In this document: in pieces, positions 1 to 11,330 of the stretch
Layout: every line of letters starts with the position of its first letter
How positions within the stretch are numbered: position 1 is the first letter of the stretch
Made by a program: the position numbers and the translations under genes
DNA from: Heterodera schachtii
Lineage: Eukaryota; Nematoda; Chromadorea; Rhabditida; Heteroderidae
Length of the DNA stretch: 64,000 nt
Direction of reading: 5' to 3'
Assembly: GCA_023374025.1 (NCBI GenBank)
Contig: SIJG01000011.1
Location: forward strand, 1 to 64,000
The notes under the pieces: generated by a model
Database searches by the model: none
The model's input: only the letters and a program-made list of their open reading frames with translations
What the model was told of the DNA's origin: nothing

Positions 1-711
1 TTTTATAGTTTGTATATTCTATTAATAATGACGCAATCTTTAAAAAAAATTGTAAATGCTCATCTGTAGATAGAAATATACAAAACCTCTCATTTATTTT
101 ATAGTTTGTATATTCTATTAATAATGACGCAATCTTTAAAATAAAATTGTAAATGCTCATCTGTAGATATAAATATCCAAAACCTCTCATTTATTTTATA
201 GTTTGTATATTCTATTAATAATGACGCAATCTTTAAAAAAATTGTAAATGCTCATCTGTAGATAGAAATATCCAAAACCTCTTATTTATTTTATAGTTTG
301 TATATTCTATTAATAATGACGCAATCTTTAAAATAAAATTGTAAATGCTCATCTGTAGATATAAATATCCAAAACCTCTCATTTATTTTATAGTTTGTAT
401 ATTCTATTAAATAATGACGCAATCTTTAAAATAAAATTGTAAATGCTCATCTGTAGATAGAAATATACAAAACCTCTCATTTATTTTATAGTTTGTATAT
501 TCTATTAATAATGACGCAATCTTTAAAATAAAATTGTAAATGCTCATCAGTAGATAGAAATATCCAAAACCTCTCATTTATTTTATAGTTTGTATATTCT
601 ATTAATAATGACGCAATCTTTAAAATAAAATTGTAAATGCTCATCTGTAGATATAAATATCCAAAACCTCTTACTTATTTTACAGTTTGTATATTCTATT
701 AATAATGTCTT
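1..711 (+). repeat. Satellite, about 97-bp unit, 7.4 copies
   Basis: The unit starts TTTTATAGTTTG at 1, 97, 194, 289, 386, 484, 581 and about 678, so the period is 95-98 bp. Copies differ by a few substitutions and by the length of an A-run. The last copy decays at about 711, just before the signal-peptide exon of the gene at 748. Diverged relatives, sharing the ATGATCATCAGTAGG-like core and GATGCAAT, occur at 18240-18485 and 19730-19915. Confidence 0.95.
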
Positions 712-747
712 GAAAATATGATTATTTTTTTTATTAAGGAAAATATT

Positions 748-2643
748 ATGTTTTATTCTTTTTCTATATTCCTTTTTCTTATCATTATTCATCATTTTCA
801 AATTCACATTTCAAATTCAATTCCATCAGTGAGTTAAATAATCAGGATTATAAGTCTTCATTAGGGCTCGAAATTATATGAACTAAAAACGTCAAATATG
901 TGCATAAAAAAGGACAAAAATGCCCGAAATATAGACTAAAATCTCAAAAATGGCGAAATATGTATTTATTCACGAAAATCCCCAAAAATGGATTTATAGA
1001 CTAAAAACTTCACCAAATCTAAAATTCTAACGTAGAAATGCTATTTTTGAGCTTTTTCTTCATAGCACATGCGCAGAAAAAATATGTAAATCCATATAAT
1101 TTCGAGCCCTAGTCATCATGGTTAATTAGGGAGACGACAAAATGCTAATTGCATTGTTGAAAGGGCACCAAGAAACGCAATTGAGTGAATATTCAAAGCA
1201 CAAATATGAAACCCTCATTGACATTGTGCGTTATATGAGAAATAATTGGCAATGTGACAAAATTGATCAGGAATTTGAAAAATATGAACGGACAGAATGC
1301 CAAAAATATCGAAGCTATTTGGACATTTTGTACGAATATTTGTTTAGAGAATACGTCGGAATTCCAACAGTGAAGCCAAAATTTGTATTTAAAGACATAA
1401 TTGAAATTGAAGGACCAATAATTTATGCAGTGCAATGTTTGGCCGAAATTTCGCAATTTTATTTTAAATCATTTTGGAGTCGAGCTTATGAATATAAATT
1501 AAACGAACTGTTCGCTTATCATTTTGAACCAAAATTGTTGAACGAGAAGAAATTGAATTATGCATCGGAATTAAATTATGAACAAAAATTGCCAATTAAT
1601 GAAATGATTTTGCAATTGGCAATTGACACAGCGAATCAAAGACAAACATATGAAAGTTTACACGGAATACTTAAACAAAATTTTGAAGAATATTTAGAGG
1701 AAAAGTTAAAAAAAGCGGAAGAGAGGACAAATGAGAATGAACCAGAACGGAGATTCAATGTAATTAATGGTGACAAGCATTATATAATTATGGGATCGAA
1801 ATTTTTTGATGCCCAAAGAACATGGGTGAGACTTAAAATTCAAAGAAAATAAAAAATACAAAATTTAGACTTATGATGCTCTATTTTTGGAATTTGTCAA
1901 AGGATTAGCGACAAATTTTGAGAAATTCTTTAAAATGGCAAAAGAATATTCAAATTATTTAAGTCAAATTTACTCTTTAGATTTATACAAAATTGAGAAA
2001 ACTAAAAAGAATTTAACGCAAAAATTTAAAGCTCATCTTGGCGTTATGTATTTGATGCGAAAGAATTGGCAATGTGAAAAAATTGCGTATACTGAAAATG
2101 AACAGCAAGAATGCCAAAAATATCGCGAATATTTGGTTATTTTATATGAATATTTCTTTCGACTTTATGTTGAAGGTTTTTGATTTTTTTTATTTATTAA
2201 AATAATAATGATACAAAATTTGTTAAGCTAAAAACCCGAAGGTTTCGAAACAATTGCCAGCATTGATGAAGCCAATATTTATTGATTTAATTCAAACCAA
2301 TTTAATTATTGTCGTCGAAAAGCTAAATAATCTTTCAAAAATGTTTTGGAGTGCTGAAAACAATTCGATAGATATCGAATTGAAAAACGAGAATGAATTA
2401 AATTATCAAAGCGTGCAAAAATCAGCAAAGAAAAACGAAATTATTGCCAATCTTCGACAAGAATTTGAAAAAGAAATGGAAAAAATATACGAAAATACAA
2501 AAAAAAATGCCAAGGAAGAGAAGAAAAAATTGAAAAAAGCAATATCAGAAACAAAATGTGAGGACAAAAAATCTGCTCTTAAATATGAATTTAATGATAA
2601 ATTTCGCACTTTCAATTCGTCGCCATTTCATAATTTTTTTTGA
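748..2643 (+). CDS. Predicted secreted Lys/Glu-rich helical protein, copy A (four exons)
   Basis: Model: exons 748-828, 1130-1825, 1869-2175 and 2228-2643, giving 499 residues. Exon 1 encodes 27 residues starting MFYSFSIFLFLIII, a typical N-terminal signal peptide. It ends at a GTGAGT donor, and exon 2 starts in phase 0 as GDDKMLIALLKG. Intron 2 starts at GTGAGACTT after a Trp codon (phase 0). Intron 3 splits a GAA-G|CT junction (phase 1). The same boundaries, phases and 27-codon first exon are found in the minus-strand copy at 16206-17927, which is strong support. The C-terminal exon is rich in Lys, Glu and Asn and looks like coiled coil (residues about 400-480). Motifs shared by the family are ECQKYR.YL.ILYEY (present in both exon 2 and exon 3, suggesting an internal repeat) and NWQC(D/E)KI. 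I do not recognise a named family. Function is unknown; a secreted or effector role is inference from the signal peptide and the copy-number expansion. Intron 1 is 301 nt because a MITE sits in it. Confidence 0.75.
862..1111. mobile_element. hAT-like MITE in intron 1 of the secreted-protein gene
   Basis: Perfect terminal inverted repeats TAGGGCTCGAAATTATATG lie at 862-880 and, inverted, at 1093-1111. The flanks are gtcttcat (854-861) and gtcatcat (1112-1119), an 8-bp target duplication with one mismatch, as expected for hAT elements. It has no coding capacity. Removing it with one TSD leaves a 43-nt intron, the usual size in this gene family. Confidence 0.88.
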
Positions 2644-3457
2644 TTGCGCAAAAAATCCAGGCTTCTTCTTCTGGTGATCGCTTCACATTTGAAATTCATT
2701 TTTCATTGAGAAGTGTTCTGTCGTCTTTTCCCCTTTTTTTTATTCTTTGCAACTATTATTTCATTTTCTTTTTAAAATTTCTTTATATTTTGTAAGAGTA
2801 AATTTTCGAGAAAATTGTTGTTCCAAAATTTTTTTCTGTTTTTAATTTAAAAAATGATGCAATATTTTCGAATTACCGCTACACAGTGTTTTGGGGAATG
2901 CATTAACATCAAAGTATCCCAATCATATTTTTATTTAATATTCATGGAGGTCCAGTCGCTGGACATTTGGAGACGGCTATTTGTTCATCATTTTTTGGTT
3001 TCAACTAAATATTCATTTTTTGATCTGTCTGATCTGTTAGAAACTCATTTTTGAACTGATGAAAGGCTGACTGATTAGTGATCAGAGAATGGGAAAAAAA
3101 GAGGAAATCGGGGGAAAAATTGGAGAACGCCCAGCAGAATGAATTCATTAGAAGTGTTCAGAATTAATCTCCCAAATTTTTCATAAATCAAAAAAACTTT
3201 TCGCAATTTTTAACATTTGCTATTGAGAAGAAAAATATATGACGTGCAATTGTCGCCATAAGGGTTAAAGTTGAAAGATCATGAGCCAAGGGTGAAAGGC
3301 TGAATGTTTCCAAACAAATGACTCCCAAAATGTTAGATCCTTATAATGTTTTAAAAATCGTAATAGACAGCGGGTGGTATTACCGCTACCGGTAGCCCCC
3401 GAGAGAATTAGTGTTAACGGACTGCGAAACATTTTTCATAACATTTATTTATTTAAA
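2644..3457. other. Intergenic, nothing recognised
   Basis: AT-rich sequence downstream of the secreted-protein gene. A short open frame at 2854-3054 has no recognisable domain. GC rises slightly from about 3230 onward. Confidence 0.6.
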
Positions 3458-3625
3458 CTATTTATATTTTTCATAGGGGACATGTATCGCGCATTTGGGG
3501 CATAGCCAGAAATTATCTAAAAATACTGTACCGAAATGCAAAAGACTGTGCATTTTACACCTCTTACAAATCTCGTAATGACAGGGACAGTAATGACAAC
3601 ACTCAATTTTATGAGGGCAGTTCAT
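3458..3625 (-). CDS. Small Cys/His-rich zinc-finger-like protein (55 aa)
   Basis: The minus-strand frame starts at ATG 3625-3623 and ends at TAG 3460-3458, 55 codons. Residues include C3-x-H5, C9, C10, C13, C15, H16, C20, C23, H26, H30, C42, C45 and H48, with CxxC pairs CHYC, CKRC and CPKC. That is 9 Cys and several His in 55 residues, a density expected of a zinc-binding fold (RING or zinc-ribbon like) rather than random AT-rich DNA. An in-frame stop lies about 8 codons upstream of the ATG; splicing to an upstream exon is possible, since the start lies in a low-complexity stretch. I cannot name the family. It may be the exon of a larger gene or a remnant of a mobile or viral element. Confidence 0.45.
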   Translation of the reverse strand: MNCPHKIECCHYCPCHYEICKRCKMHSLLHFGTVFLDNFWLCPKCAIHVPYEKYK

Positions 3626-4189
3626 TTTTTCAGTTTCTTTTATTTTTGGTTGCTATTTATAGAGAGGGTATTAAAAGGGGGTGAAATGACCATTTGATTG
3701 GTACATTGTATCAAAAAAATGCAAAAACCGATAATCGTAAATATAATTTCTCTAAATTAAGGGCTCGGGGTGTCCAGGGGCTTCTTACACCGGACACACG
3801 ATTGAAAAGATTGTTTCGACCTTTAAATTCGGACATAAAATTGATGCGGCAACATCAAAGTAATTCACGCATCCCTTAGGCTTTGGTTCTTGGCGGCATC
3901 TTCAAAGGGTTGCACCCCTCCCATAGGTTTGGGTACGTGTGGTAAGCACCCGCGAGATACCCGCGAGGTTTTGACGCTATATACTACATACTTCCCATGC
4001 AAACTCATTTCACAAAATCCGTATGGGTGTTTTTTTTGCACTCTGCCGTCGCGACGCACTGTGGCTGTCATCCTTTGTTTACTGTCGAAATTTTTGATTA
4101 AGCATATGTTTTGTCAATACATTTAAAAATATTACATAAAATCCACAATAATGATTGCATGCAAGTAACCAATATGTATTAGTTTTTGT
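3626..4189. other. Unassigned, moderately GC-rich unique region
   Basis: The base composition is less AT-rich than the surroundings and the stretch is not repeated in the window. It has open frames at 3694-3879 (+) and 4071-3865 (-) without recognisable domains. It adjoins the Cys-rich ORF and may belong to the same degenerate unit. Confidence 0.35.
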
Positions 4190-5310
4190 TAGAGACCGGA
4201 ATTTTGAAAATGCCGGGACCGGGCCCGGGCTCGGGCTTCGACAATTGGCCGGGCCCGGGCCGCCCGGTCAAAAAAAGCCCGTTTTACCGGACGTCCCGGG
4301 CCCGGTCCAAAATTTTGGCCGGGCGCCCGCCGGGCCCGGGCTTTTTTTCAAAATTTTTGGAATTTTGATTAAAAAATTCGAAAAAAATTATAATCTTTTA
4401 TTTTTAGCTTGGAATTAAAACAAGACATGTAAATTCTCCTTTTTTACTTTTCAAAACCCTTTTTTTACGGCGCATTTTTTCAAAAAAATTTGGCTTACAA
4501 CGCAGTGATGCGATCGGCAAAACCCAAAAACCGGGCGCACGAGTTAAAAAACCGGGCAAAAACCGGGCAAAAATTTTCAAAAACCGGGCAAAAAACCGGG
4601 CATATTTTTTTAGCCAATAGTTCAGTGTAAAACAACGTAAAAACATTTAAACAATATATTTATCACCACTTTTCACCTGTTTGAGCAAGTTTGGCAATGA
4701 AAGAAAATAATTGTGAACATTTTGGGATTCTGAATATGAAAAACGAGCTGATTTTTTTTGCGGCGCTTTTCCCAAAAAAACTTTTGGGGCGCAAGGGGGG
4801 CCGGCGGTGCCGATAGGCGCCGCCGGGAAAAATTTTGTAATTTTCAATGCGATTTGTTAACAGATTTTGTCCGAAAAATGACCAAATTTTGCTCACCCCA
4901 AACTCATCACTCGAGATTGAAACGGCTAAATAAGAAATTGCTTCCTCAGCACTTGAAATTTGTACATCGAAATTTTGAGTTGAAGATGATTGTTGAAATG
5001 TAACTTTGGAAATGAAATCAGAAAAATAGGGACTGAAGAACAACGTTGAAATTTTTAATTACTTAACAATGAAAAATTAAGTTTTAGTTTATTAATCTTG
5101 GCAAAATGTTTAATGAAATTCAAATAAATAAGTGGAAACAGGAAAACCGGGCAAAAACCCAAAAACCGGGCAAAAACCGGGCAACTTTAAAAACCGGGCA
5201 AAAACCGGGCACGGACCACCAAAACCGGGCAAATGCCCGGTTTCCAGGGTAAAATCGCACCCCTGTTACAACGGGGGGGGGGGTCCGGCGGTGCCGATAG
5301 GCGCCGCCGG
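4190..5310 (+). mobile_element. TIR element of the TAGAGACCGG family, CCGGGC-word copy, interrupted
   Basis: The left end reads TTAGAGACCGG at 4190, matching the ends of the elements at 39128-39502 and 52991-53872. Behind it lies a dense run of CCGGGC/CCCGGG words (4210-4345). A MITE (4503-5265) interrupts it. After the MITE comes the same GC hairpin module (5281-5306) that is found inside the other two family members. No right end (CCGGTCTCTA) is seen, so this copy is truncated. Confidence 0.6.
4503..5265 (-). mobile_element. hAT-like MITE, family A (CAGGGGTG ends)
   Basis: The right end, read on the minus strand, starts CAGGGGTGCGATTTTACC. The left end is the degenerate CAGTGATGCGATCGG. 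Perfect 8-bp TSDs TTACAACG lie at 4495-4502 and 5266-5273. Subterminal arrays of AAAACCGGGCAAA occur at both ends. The interior matches the element at 38902-39716, inverted. It contains one GC hairpin at about 4800-4826. No transposase is present. Confidence 0.88.
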
Positions 5311-5379
5311 GGTTGAAATGACAAAATGCTACCCCTTCTCCTTTTTCTTATTAATGAAAATTGAAAAGTGAAAATTTAA

Positions 5380-5625
5380 ATAAACGGAAATGTTTTTTAA
5401 GAAAACTAAATATTGTCAAAATTGATTAAAATTTTACATTAATTCTAACTAAATTTTATGCCAATATTGAAAAATGAATGGATATGTTTTTAAAGAAAAC
5501 CAAATATTGTCAAAATTGATTAAAATTTTACATTAATTCTAACTAAATTTTATGCCAAAATTGAAAAACGCCGGAAATGTTTTTAAAGAAAAACAAATAT
5601 TGTCAAAATTGATTAAATTTCTTTA
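5380..5625 (+). repeat. Tandem repeat, about 95-bp unit, 2.7 copies
   Basis: Units beginning TTTTTAAAGAAAAC start at about 5389, 5484 and 5578. They contain AAATATTGTCAAAATTG and AACTAAATTTTATGCCA. The remaining bases to 5877 are AT-rich with nothing recognised. Confidence 0.8.
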
Positions 5626-5877
5626 TTAACTTGAAATTTTTTTCTTCACAAATTCCTTATAAAAATCTGTGCTAATTATTACTTTTTTAATAATTACAAA
5701 AACCGAAAATATGTTTAACTCTACTTCTACAATTTTATTTATCATTTAATATTTCTTTCATTTTTTGTTTCTGTTTTCCATTCTAATTAAAATAATTTAA
5801 TTAACATCATTCCTTTATTCAATCTTTGCACATTATATTTATTAATTTTTTCTGTTTTTTTTTGCTATTCTATTTCT

Positions 5878-6204
5878 TCATAAAATCTGCCAATTTTTCA
5901 TTTCATTTTCACACATTTTTTCCATTTTTTGCTCAAATTCTCTTCGTACAGCTTCAATTTCATTGTTGTCACTTGATGTTTGTTGTTGCCCTTTTTGACT
6001 GTTACAAAATTGTTTTACCTTTTTTACATCTTTTGGTTCAAAGACTGTTTTAATTACATTTTGTATCTTTTCATGGAGCCAATTTTCCTCCTCTTTTATT
6101 TCAAAATTTAATTCCTGCTCATTTTCCAAATTTATATAAAAAAGATCAGAAATATTTTTGTTTCCGCTTTTTTCCCAAAAATATTTGGAATTGTCATTCA
6201 ACAT
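5878..6204 (-). pseudogene. Fragment of the secreted-protein family (last exon)
   Basis: The minus-strand frame begins NDNSKYFWEKSGN and contains NEQELNFEIK and VRREFEQKMEKM. This corresponds to the last exon of the intact copies (for example LNGISKCFWQKGEN and LRKEFEGLM at 16643-16206). The acceptor and the upstream exons are missing, so it is a gene relic. Confidence 0.7.
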
Positions 6205-6342
6205 TTGGACAGAAAATGATTGACTCTTTTTTTTAGACTTTTTTCCCTTTTCCTTTCGAATGATTCTGTCTTTTTTTCAATTTTCAGCTTTTTGTTTTGT
6301 TTTTACCTTTTCTTTTGTCTCTCTATTTTCATTTTATTTAAT

Positions 6343-8543
6343 AAATTTTTGTTTCTTTACCTTTCCAGTTTTTTTTCCTAAGAAAAATGATATAAACCCA
6401 AAAATTTTAAGAAATGGTGAAAAATGAGGGTGACAGACAAAATAATCGAGAGTATAGCAACACTTATTCGTGGCAAATGGTTTTAATGTGATAAAAACAT
6501 GTTTTATTTAAGCAATTTACAAATGATTAAAAAGATTTAAAAAAATTTTTATTGATTAATTAGACACTTTTAAATGTTCCTGAGTAATTAATTGCTTCTT
6601 TACATTTGATAGCTCTTCATAACAAAAAATAATCAAGGCCAAGCCTTGCCCAAAGCTTGATTTCTCGGGTTTTTACACTACTTGGATTTTTTGGGATTTG
6701 CCCAAAACACATGGTCAGGTCCAACATGGAAACAAGATCAGGTCCATGTTTTTAGCATTAATTGTTTGTGAAAAAAAAAATTAAAAATTTACCAATTTTA
6801 TTTTTGGTGGAAATGCTCAGAATTTAAGCAGCAAAAGTCTATTTAAAGAAAGGAGAGAGAGCGATACTGGGAGACAGAGAGAGAGAGAGCCAGAGAGAGA
6901 AAAGAGGAGAGTGAAACAAAGAGAGAGAGAAAAAAGAAGAGAGAGAGAGAGAAAGAAAAGCGGGGAGAGAGAGAGAGAAAAGAGGGGAGAGAGAGGAAGA
7001 GAGAGTGAATGGGAAAGACATAGAGAGAGAGAAAAAAAGAAGAGAGAAATTGGGAGACAGGGAGAGAAAAGAGAAGGGAGAGAGAGAGAGAAAAGAGAAT
7101 ATCGCGAGACTGGGAGACAGAGAGAGAGTAAGAGAGAGAAAAGCGGAGAGTGAAAAAAGAAAGAGAGAAAAAAGGTAGAGAGAAAAGCGCGGAGAGTGAA
7201 AAGAAGAAAGAGAGAGAAAAGATAAGAGAGAGAGAGGGAGAGAGAGAGAGAGGAGATAGAGAGAGAAGAGCGAGAAGAGCGAGGGAGAGAGAAACTTATA
7301 TTTTATTCAGCAAAAAGTCCATTGCCAGCCACGAACCAAACTGAGAAAATGAAAGCGTATTGACACAAAAATATGAAACATATCAAATATTAAGAGCCAC
7401 ACAAAAAAAATCGCCAAATGTAAAAGAAAAAATCTTTTTAATGAATTTTTGTTTCTTTACCTTTCCAGTTTTTTTTCCTAAGAAAAATGATATAAACCCA
7501 AAATTTTAAGAAATGGTGAAAAATGAGGGTGACAGACAAAATAATCGAGAGTATAGCAACACTTATTCGTGGCAAATGGTTTTAATGTGATAAAAACATG
7601 TTTTATTTAAGCAATTTACAAATGATTAAAAAGATTTAAAAAAATTTTTATTGATTAATTAGACACTTTTAAATGTTCCTGAGTAATTAATTGCTTCTTT
7701 ACATTTGATAGCTCTTCATAACAAAAAATAATCAAGGCCAAGCCTTGCCCAAAGCTTGATTTCTCGGGTTTTTACACTACTTGGATTTTTTGGGATTTGC
7801 CCAAAACACATGGTCAGGTCCAACATGGAAACAAGATCAGGTCCATGTTTTTAGCATTAATTGTTTGTGAAAAAAAAAATTAAAAATTTACCAATTTTAT
7901 TTTTGGTGGAAATGCTCAGAATTTAAGCAGCAAAAGTCTATTTAAAGAAAGGAGAGAGAGCGATACTGGGAGACAGAGAGAGAGAGAGAGCCAGAGAGAG
8001 AAAAGAGGAGAGTGAAACAAAGAGAGAGAGAAAAAAGAAGAGAGAGAGAGAGAAAGAAAAGCGGGGAGAGAGAGAGAGAAAAGAGGGGAGAGAGAGGAAG
8101 AGAGAGTGAATGGGAAAGACATAGAGAGAGAGAAAAAAAGAAGAGAGAAATTGGGAGACAGGGAGAGAAAAGAGAAGGGAGAGAGAGAGAGAAAAGAGAA
8201 TATCGCGAGACTGGGAGACAGAGAGAGAGTAAGAGAGAGAAAAGCGGAGAGTGAAAAAAGAAAGAGAGAAAAAAGGTAGAGAGAAAAGCGCGGAGAGTGA
8301 AAAGAAGAAAGAGAGAGAAAAGATAAGAGAGAGAGAGGGAGAGAGAGAGAGAGGAGATAGAGAGAGAAGAGCGAGAAGAGCGAGGGAGAGAGAAACTTAT
8401 ATTTTATTCAGCAAAAAGTCCATTGCCAGCCACGAACCAAACTGAGAAAATGAAAGCGTATTGACACAAAAATATGAAACATATCAAATATTAAGAGCCA
8501 CACAAAAAAAATCGCCAAATGTAAAAGAAAAAATCTTTTTAAT
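6343..8543 (+). repeat. 1.1-kb tandem duplication carrying long polypurine tracts
   Basis: Two nearly identical units lie at about 6343-7442 and 7443-8543, offset 1100-1101 bp. They differ only by small indels, such as one A at about 6400/7500 and one GA step. Each contains an imperfect (GA)n purine tract of about 440 bp (6848-7290 and 7948-8391) followed by GCAAAAAGTCCATTGCC. Open frames through the purine tracts are composition artefacts. Near identity implies a recent duplication, or an assembly duplicate. Confidence 0.92.
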
Positions 8544-9271
8544 GAATTTTTTCCGAAAATGGTCCCAAATCAGGCGTTCCAAAATTATAAACTCAAAAAT
8601 TTGAAGACATGTAACTTATTTTAGAGGGCATGAAAAAATCTGAAAAAATTCATGTAAGCATAACTTTTCATGTGATCAAAAAAGTCAACAGCACCAAAGT
8701 GATCAGAGCACTCCTTCAGGGTGATCTGAAAACCGGAAAATGGCTTGAAACCGGGAAATTTTCAGAAAAAAATTCCTAGGGTGCTGTAAAAAAATTTACG
8801 TCAAATACGAATGTGGCGGACAGAAAGAGAACATAATTGGCTACAAAATGCAAAAAACCGCATGTCCCTATGACTTCTGTACGCTGAGACTCCTGACGAT
8901 GAAGTTGGTGCATCTTGTAGCAAATTTTATGCTATTTCTGTCCGCCATATTCATCTTCCACGAAAGTTTTTTTCCAACCCCCTAGGAATTTTTTCTGAAA
9001 ATTTCCAGATTTCAAGCCATTTTTTGGTTTTCAGACGACCCTGAAGGAATGATCTGATCACTTTGGTGCTGTTGACTTTTTTGATCAGCATGAAAAGTTA
9101 TGCTTACATGAATTTTTTCAGATTTTTTCATGCCCTCTAAAATAAGTTACACGTCTTCAAAAATTTTGAGTCTATAATTTTGGAACTCTGATTTGTCACC
9201 ATTTTCGAAAAAAATTCATAAAAAATTTTTCTTTTACATTTTCCGATTTTTTTGTGTGGCTCTTAATATTT
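8486..9271. repeat. Foldback element with about 290-bp inverted arms
   Basis: Left arm 8486-8778 and right arm about 8978-9271 are inverted copies. Examples are ATTAAGAGCCACACAAAAAA against TTTTTTGTGTGGCTCTTAAT, and CAACAGCACCAAAGTGATCA against its complement. The arms are diverged at several points. The unpaired centre (about 8779-8977) has no recognised ORF. The outer end of the left arm is also present at 7385-7442, because it is part of the 1.1-kb duplicated unit. Confidence 0.85.
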
Positions 9272-9414
9272 ATGGGGGAGGTATGCTTGGTAAAAATTTC
9301 AGCTCAATTCGTCCACGGGAAATAGATGAAGTGGCAAAAAAATTCTTGAGTTTATAATTTTGGAACGGAGCATATTGATAAAAACGTGGAAATGTGACCA
9401 AATTGGAATGAAAA

Positions 9415-9610
9415 TTTAGGTAGAATGCCAAAAATATCGTGAATATTTGGACCTTTTAAATGAATATTTATTTCGAATGTATGCTGAAGGTTTGGTGTTT
9501 TAAAAAAATAATTTATATTTTCAGAAAACCTTAATTGAAGTTGTCGAAAAGCAAAATGAAATTTCGAAATTTTTTGGCAAAAAGTTGAAAAGGAATTGTG
9601 GAGTTACGAA
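9415..9610 (+). pseudogene. Fragment of the secreted-protein family (exon 3 end and exon 4 start)
   Basis: ECQKYREYLDLLNEYLFRMYAEG is encoded from about 9420, ending at the conserved GAAG|GTTTG donor. An intron of about 35 nt ends in TTTTCAG, followed by a short last-exon-like stretch with EISKFFGKK. No intact reading frame follows. Confidence 0.7.
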
Positions 9611-9639
9611 ATAAAGGAGGAGAAAAATTTTGCCCCCGG

Positions 9640-10904
9640 CCTTTCAAAATAAAATTCATTAAAAATTCCGAAAAAAATTTCCTGGCGGAGCCTAACAGCA
9701 CCGCCGCCCCCCTCCCTCAAAAGTTTTTTTTGAAAAAGCGCACCGCAAAGTAACCGATTTTAAAAGGCAAACAAAGGGCGTCAAATTCGTTGTTGAGAAA
9801 CGTTTGCAAAAATTTTGGTTAACCCCCCTCCCCCGTTATACAAAAGTTTTAGGTTTTTTTTTCTCATTGGTTACCTATCGACAAATTATGATTGATTCTT
9901 CAAATATTTTTAAATGACACATAATTTATTATTTTTTAAAGAAAATCCTTTAACAAATTAAGCCTAGTAATCCTTAAAATCTGTTTTTTATATTGAAATC
10001 TGTTATCAAATTGTACTTAAAATTTCATAATTTCCCCGGCACTGCCGGACCGCCCCCAGCACGAATATGAAGAAAAATTGTGCAAAAATTCAGAAATGTT
10101 TATAAAAAACCAAAACAATGGCCAATGAGTGTTTTATACAACTAAAAAAGTTTAATTATTTTTATTTTTGGTAAAAAACATTTTTTCGTCTAAATTATAA
10201 AAGTACTTAAAAAATTATAAAAAATCCCGATTTTTTAGATTTATTTTAATTTCCCAAAAAAAAGTCGACTCTTCGAGATGTATTTTTAGCTTCTTTTATG
10301 CAGGTTTTCTTGTGATAATTTCTAAAAAATGTCCGAAATTTGCATTTTTTCTCGAAAACATCAAAGGTTTGGGTTTATAGTTTTCAATGTTATTCAATAA
10401 TCACTAAAAATCAATTTTACAATAATTAAATTAATTGAAATTTTAAAATATAAATTTAATAATTAATAATAATGAATAGTTAGCCAAAGTAACATTGACT
10501 TTTATTCAATCGGGAATCCCAAGTGTCCTAATTTTTACGATTTATCCGGAATTTAAGAAAGTCAAAAAGAAACTTTGCTCTGTTTATAAGGCTATATGAT
10601 TTTCTATGTTCATTTTATAATTACTTAATTGTATTGAAAAATCAGAAGTAAATAATTATTTACATATTAGCTAATTTCTTAAAAAAATATATTTTTTAAT
10701 TTATTTTTAAGTTAATAAATTAAAACGATAATTAATAGGCTTTAAAATATCATTTATAGAAAATGTTTGAATGTTCTTTTTTTCAAATTTTCTTTGCTAG
10801 TTTGAGAAGTGTGAAATGATGAATAATAATACTAATAATATAAAAAAAAGTTAAAGAAAAATAATAAAACAATTTTTTAATTTTATAAAAATGAAAAATA
10901 TCCA
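9640..10904. other. AT-rich intergenic region with one decayed GC hairpin
   Basis: At 9669-9692, CCTGGCGGAGCC and GCACCGCCG flank a TAACA spacer. This looks like a mutated copy of the GC hairpin module seen intact at 4800, 5281, 39406, 53321 and 53457. The rest is AT-rich, with no gene seen. Confidence 0.5.
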
Positions 10905-11330
10905 ATTCAATTCGCCTTAAAACTGGCCAATTTTCACTTAAAAAATCAATTTGCCAACAATTTAATTAAAAAATAAAACATAAAAATGCATTATATAAAA
11001 TTATTACGTAATAACACCAAAAGTAAAAATCAATTCAAATTATTTTTTGACAATTTTCACTTAAAAAATCAATTTGCCAACAATTTTATTAAAAAGTAAA
11101 AAATTATTATGCATTATATAAAATTATTACATAATAACACTAAAAGTAAAAATCAATTCAAATTATTTTTTGACAATTTTCACTTAAAAAATCAATTTGC
11201 CAACAATTTTATTAAAAAGCAAAAAATTAATATGCATTATACTAAAAGTAAAAATCAATTCAAATTATTTTTCGACAATTTCACTTAAAAAATTAATTTG
11301 CCAATAATTTAATTTAAAAAAATGCCAATT
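10905..11330 (+). repeat. Tandem repeat, about 100-125-bp unit, 3-4 copies
   Basis: The core CACTTAAAAAATCAATTTGCC recurs at about 10935, 11052, 11177 and, mutated, 11280, followed by AATTTTATTAAAAAG and GCATTATA. Inverted relatives occur near 14700-14810. Confidence 0.8.

Noticed and set aside
1..711. CRISPR-like array
   Set aside because: Repeats are directly adjacent satellite monomers without unique spacers, in a eukaryotic genome.
4155..4368. Gly/Pro-rich open frames
   Set aside because: Produced by the reiterated CCGGGC words of a TIR element, readable in several frames.
6839..8445. Long Arg/Glu/Lys-rich and Ser/Leu/Phe-rich open frames in the purine tracts
   Set aside because: They arise from imperfect (GA)n repeats, occur in both strands and are copied with the duplication; no start context, no domains.
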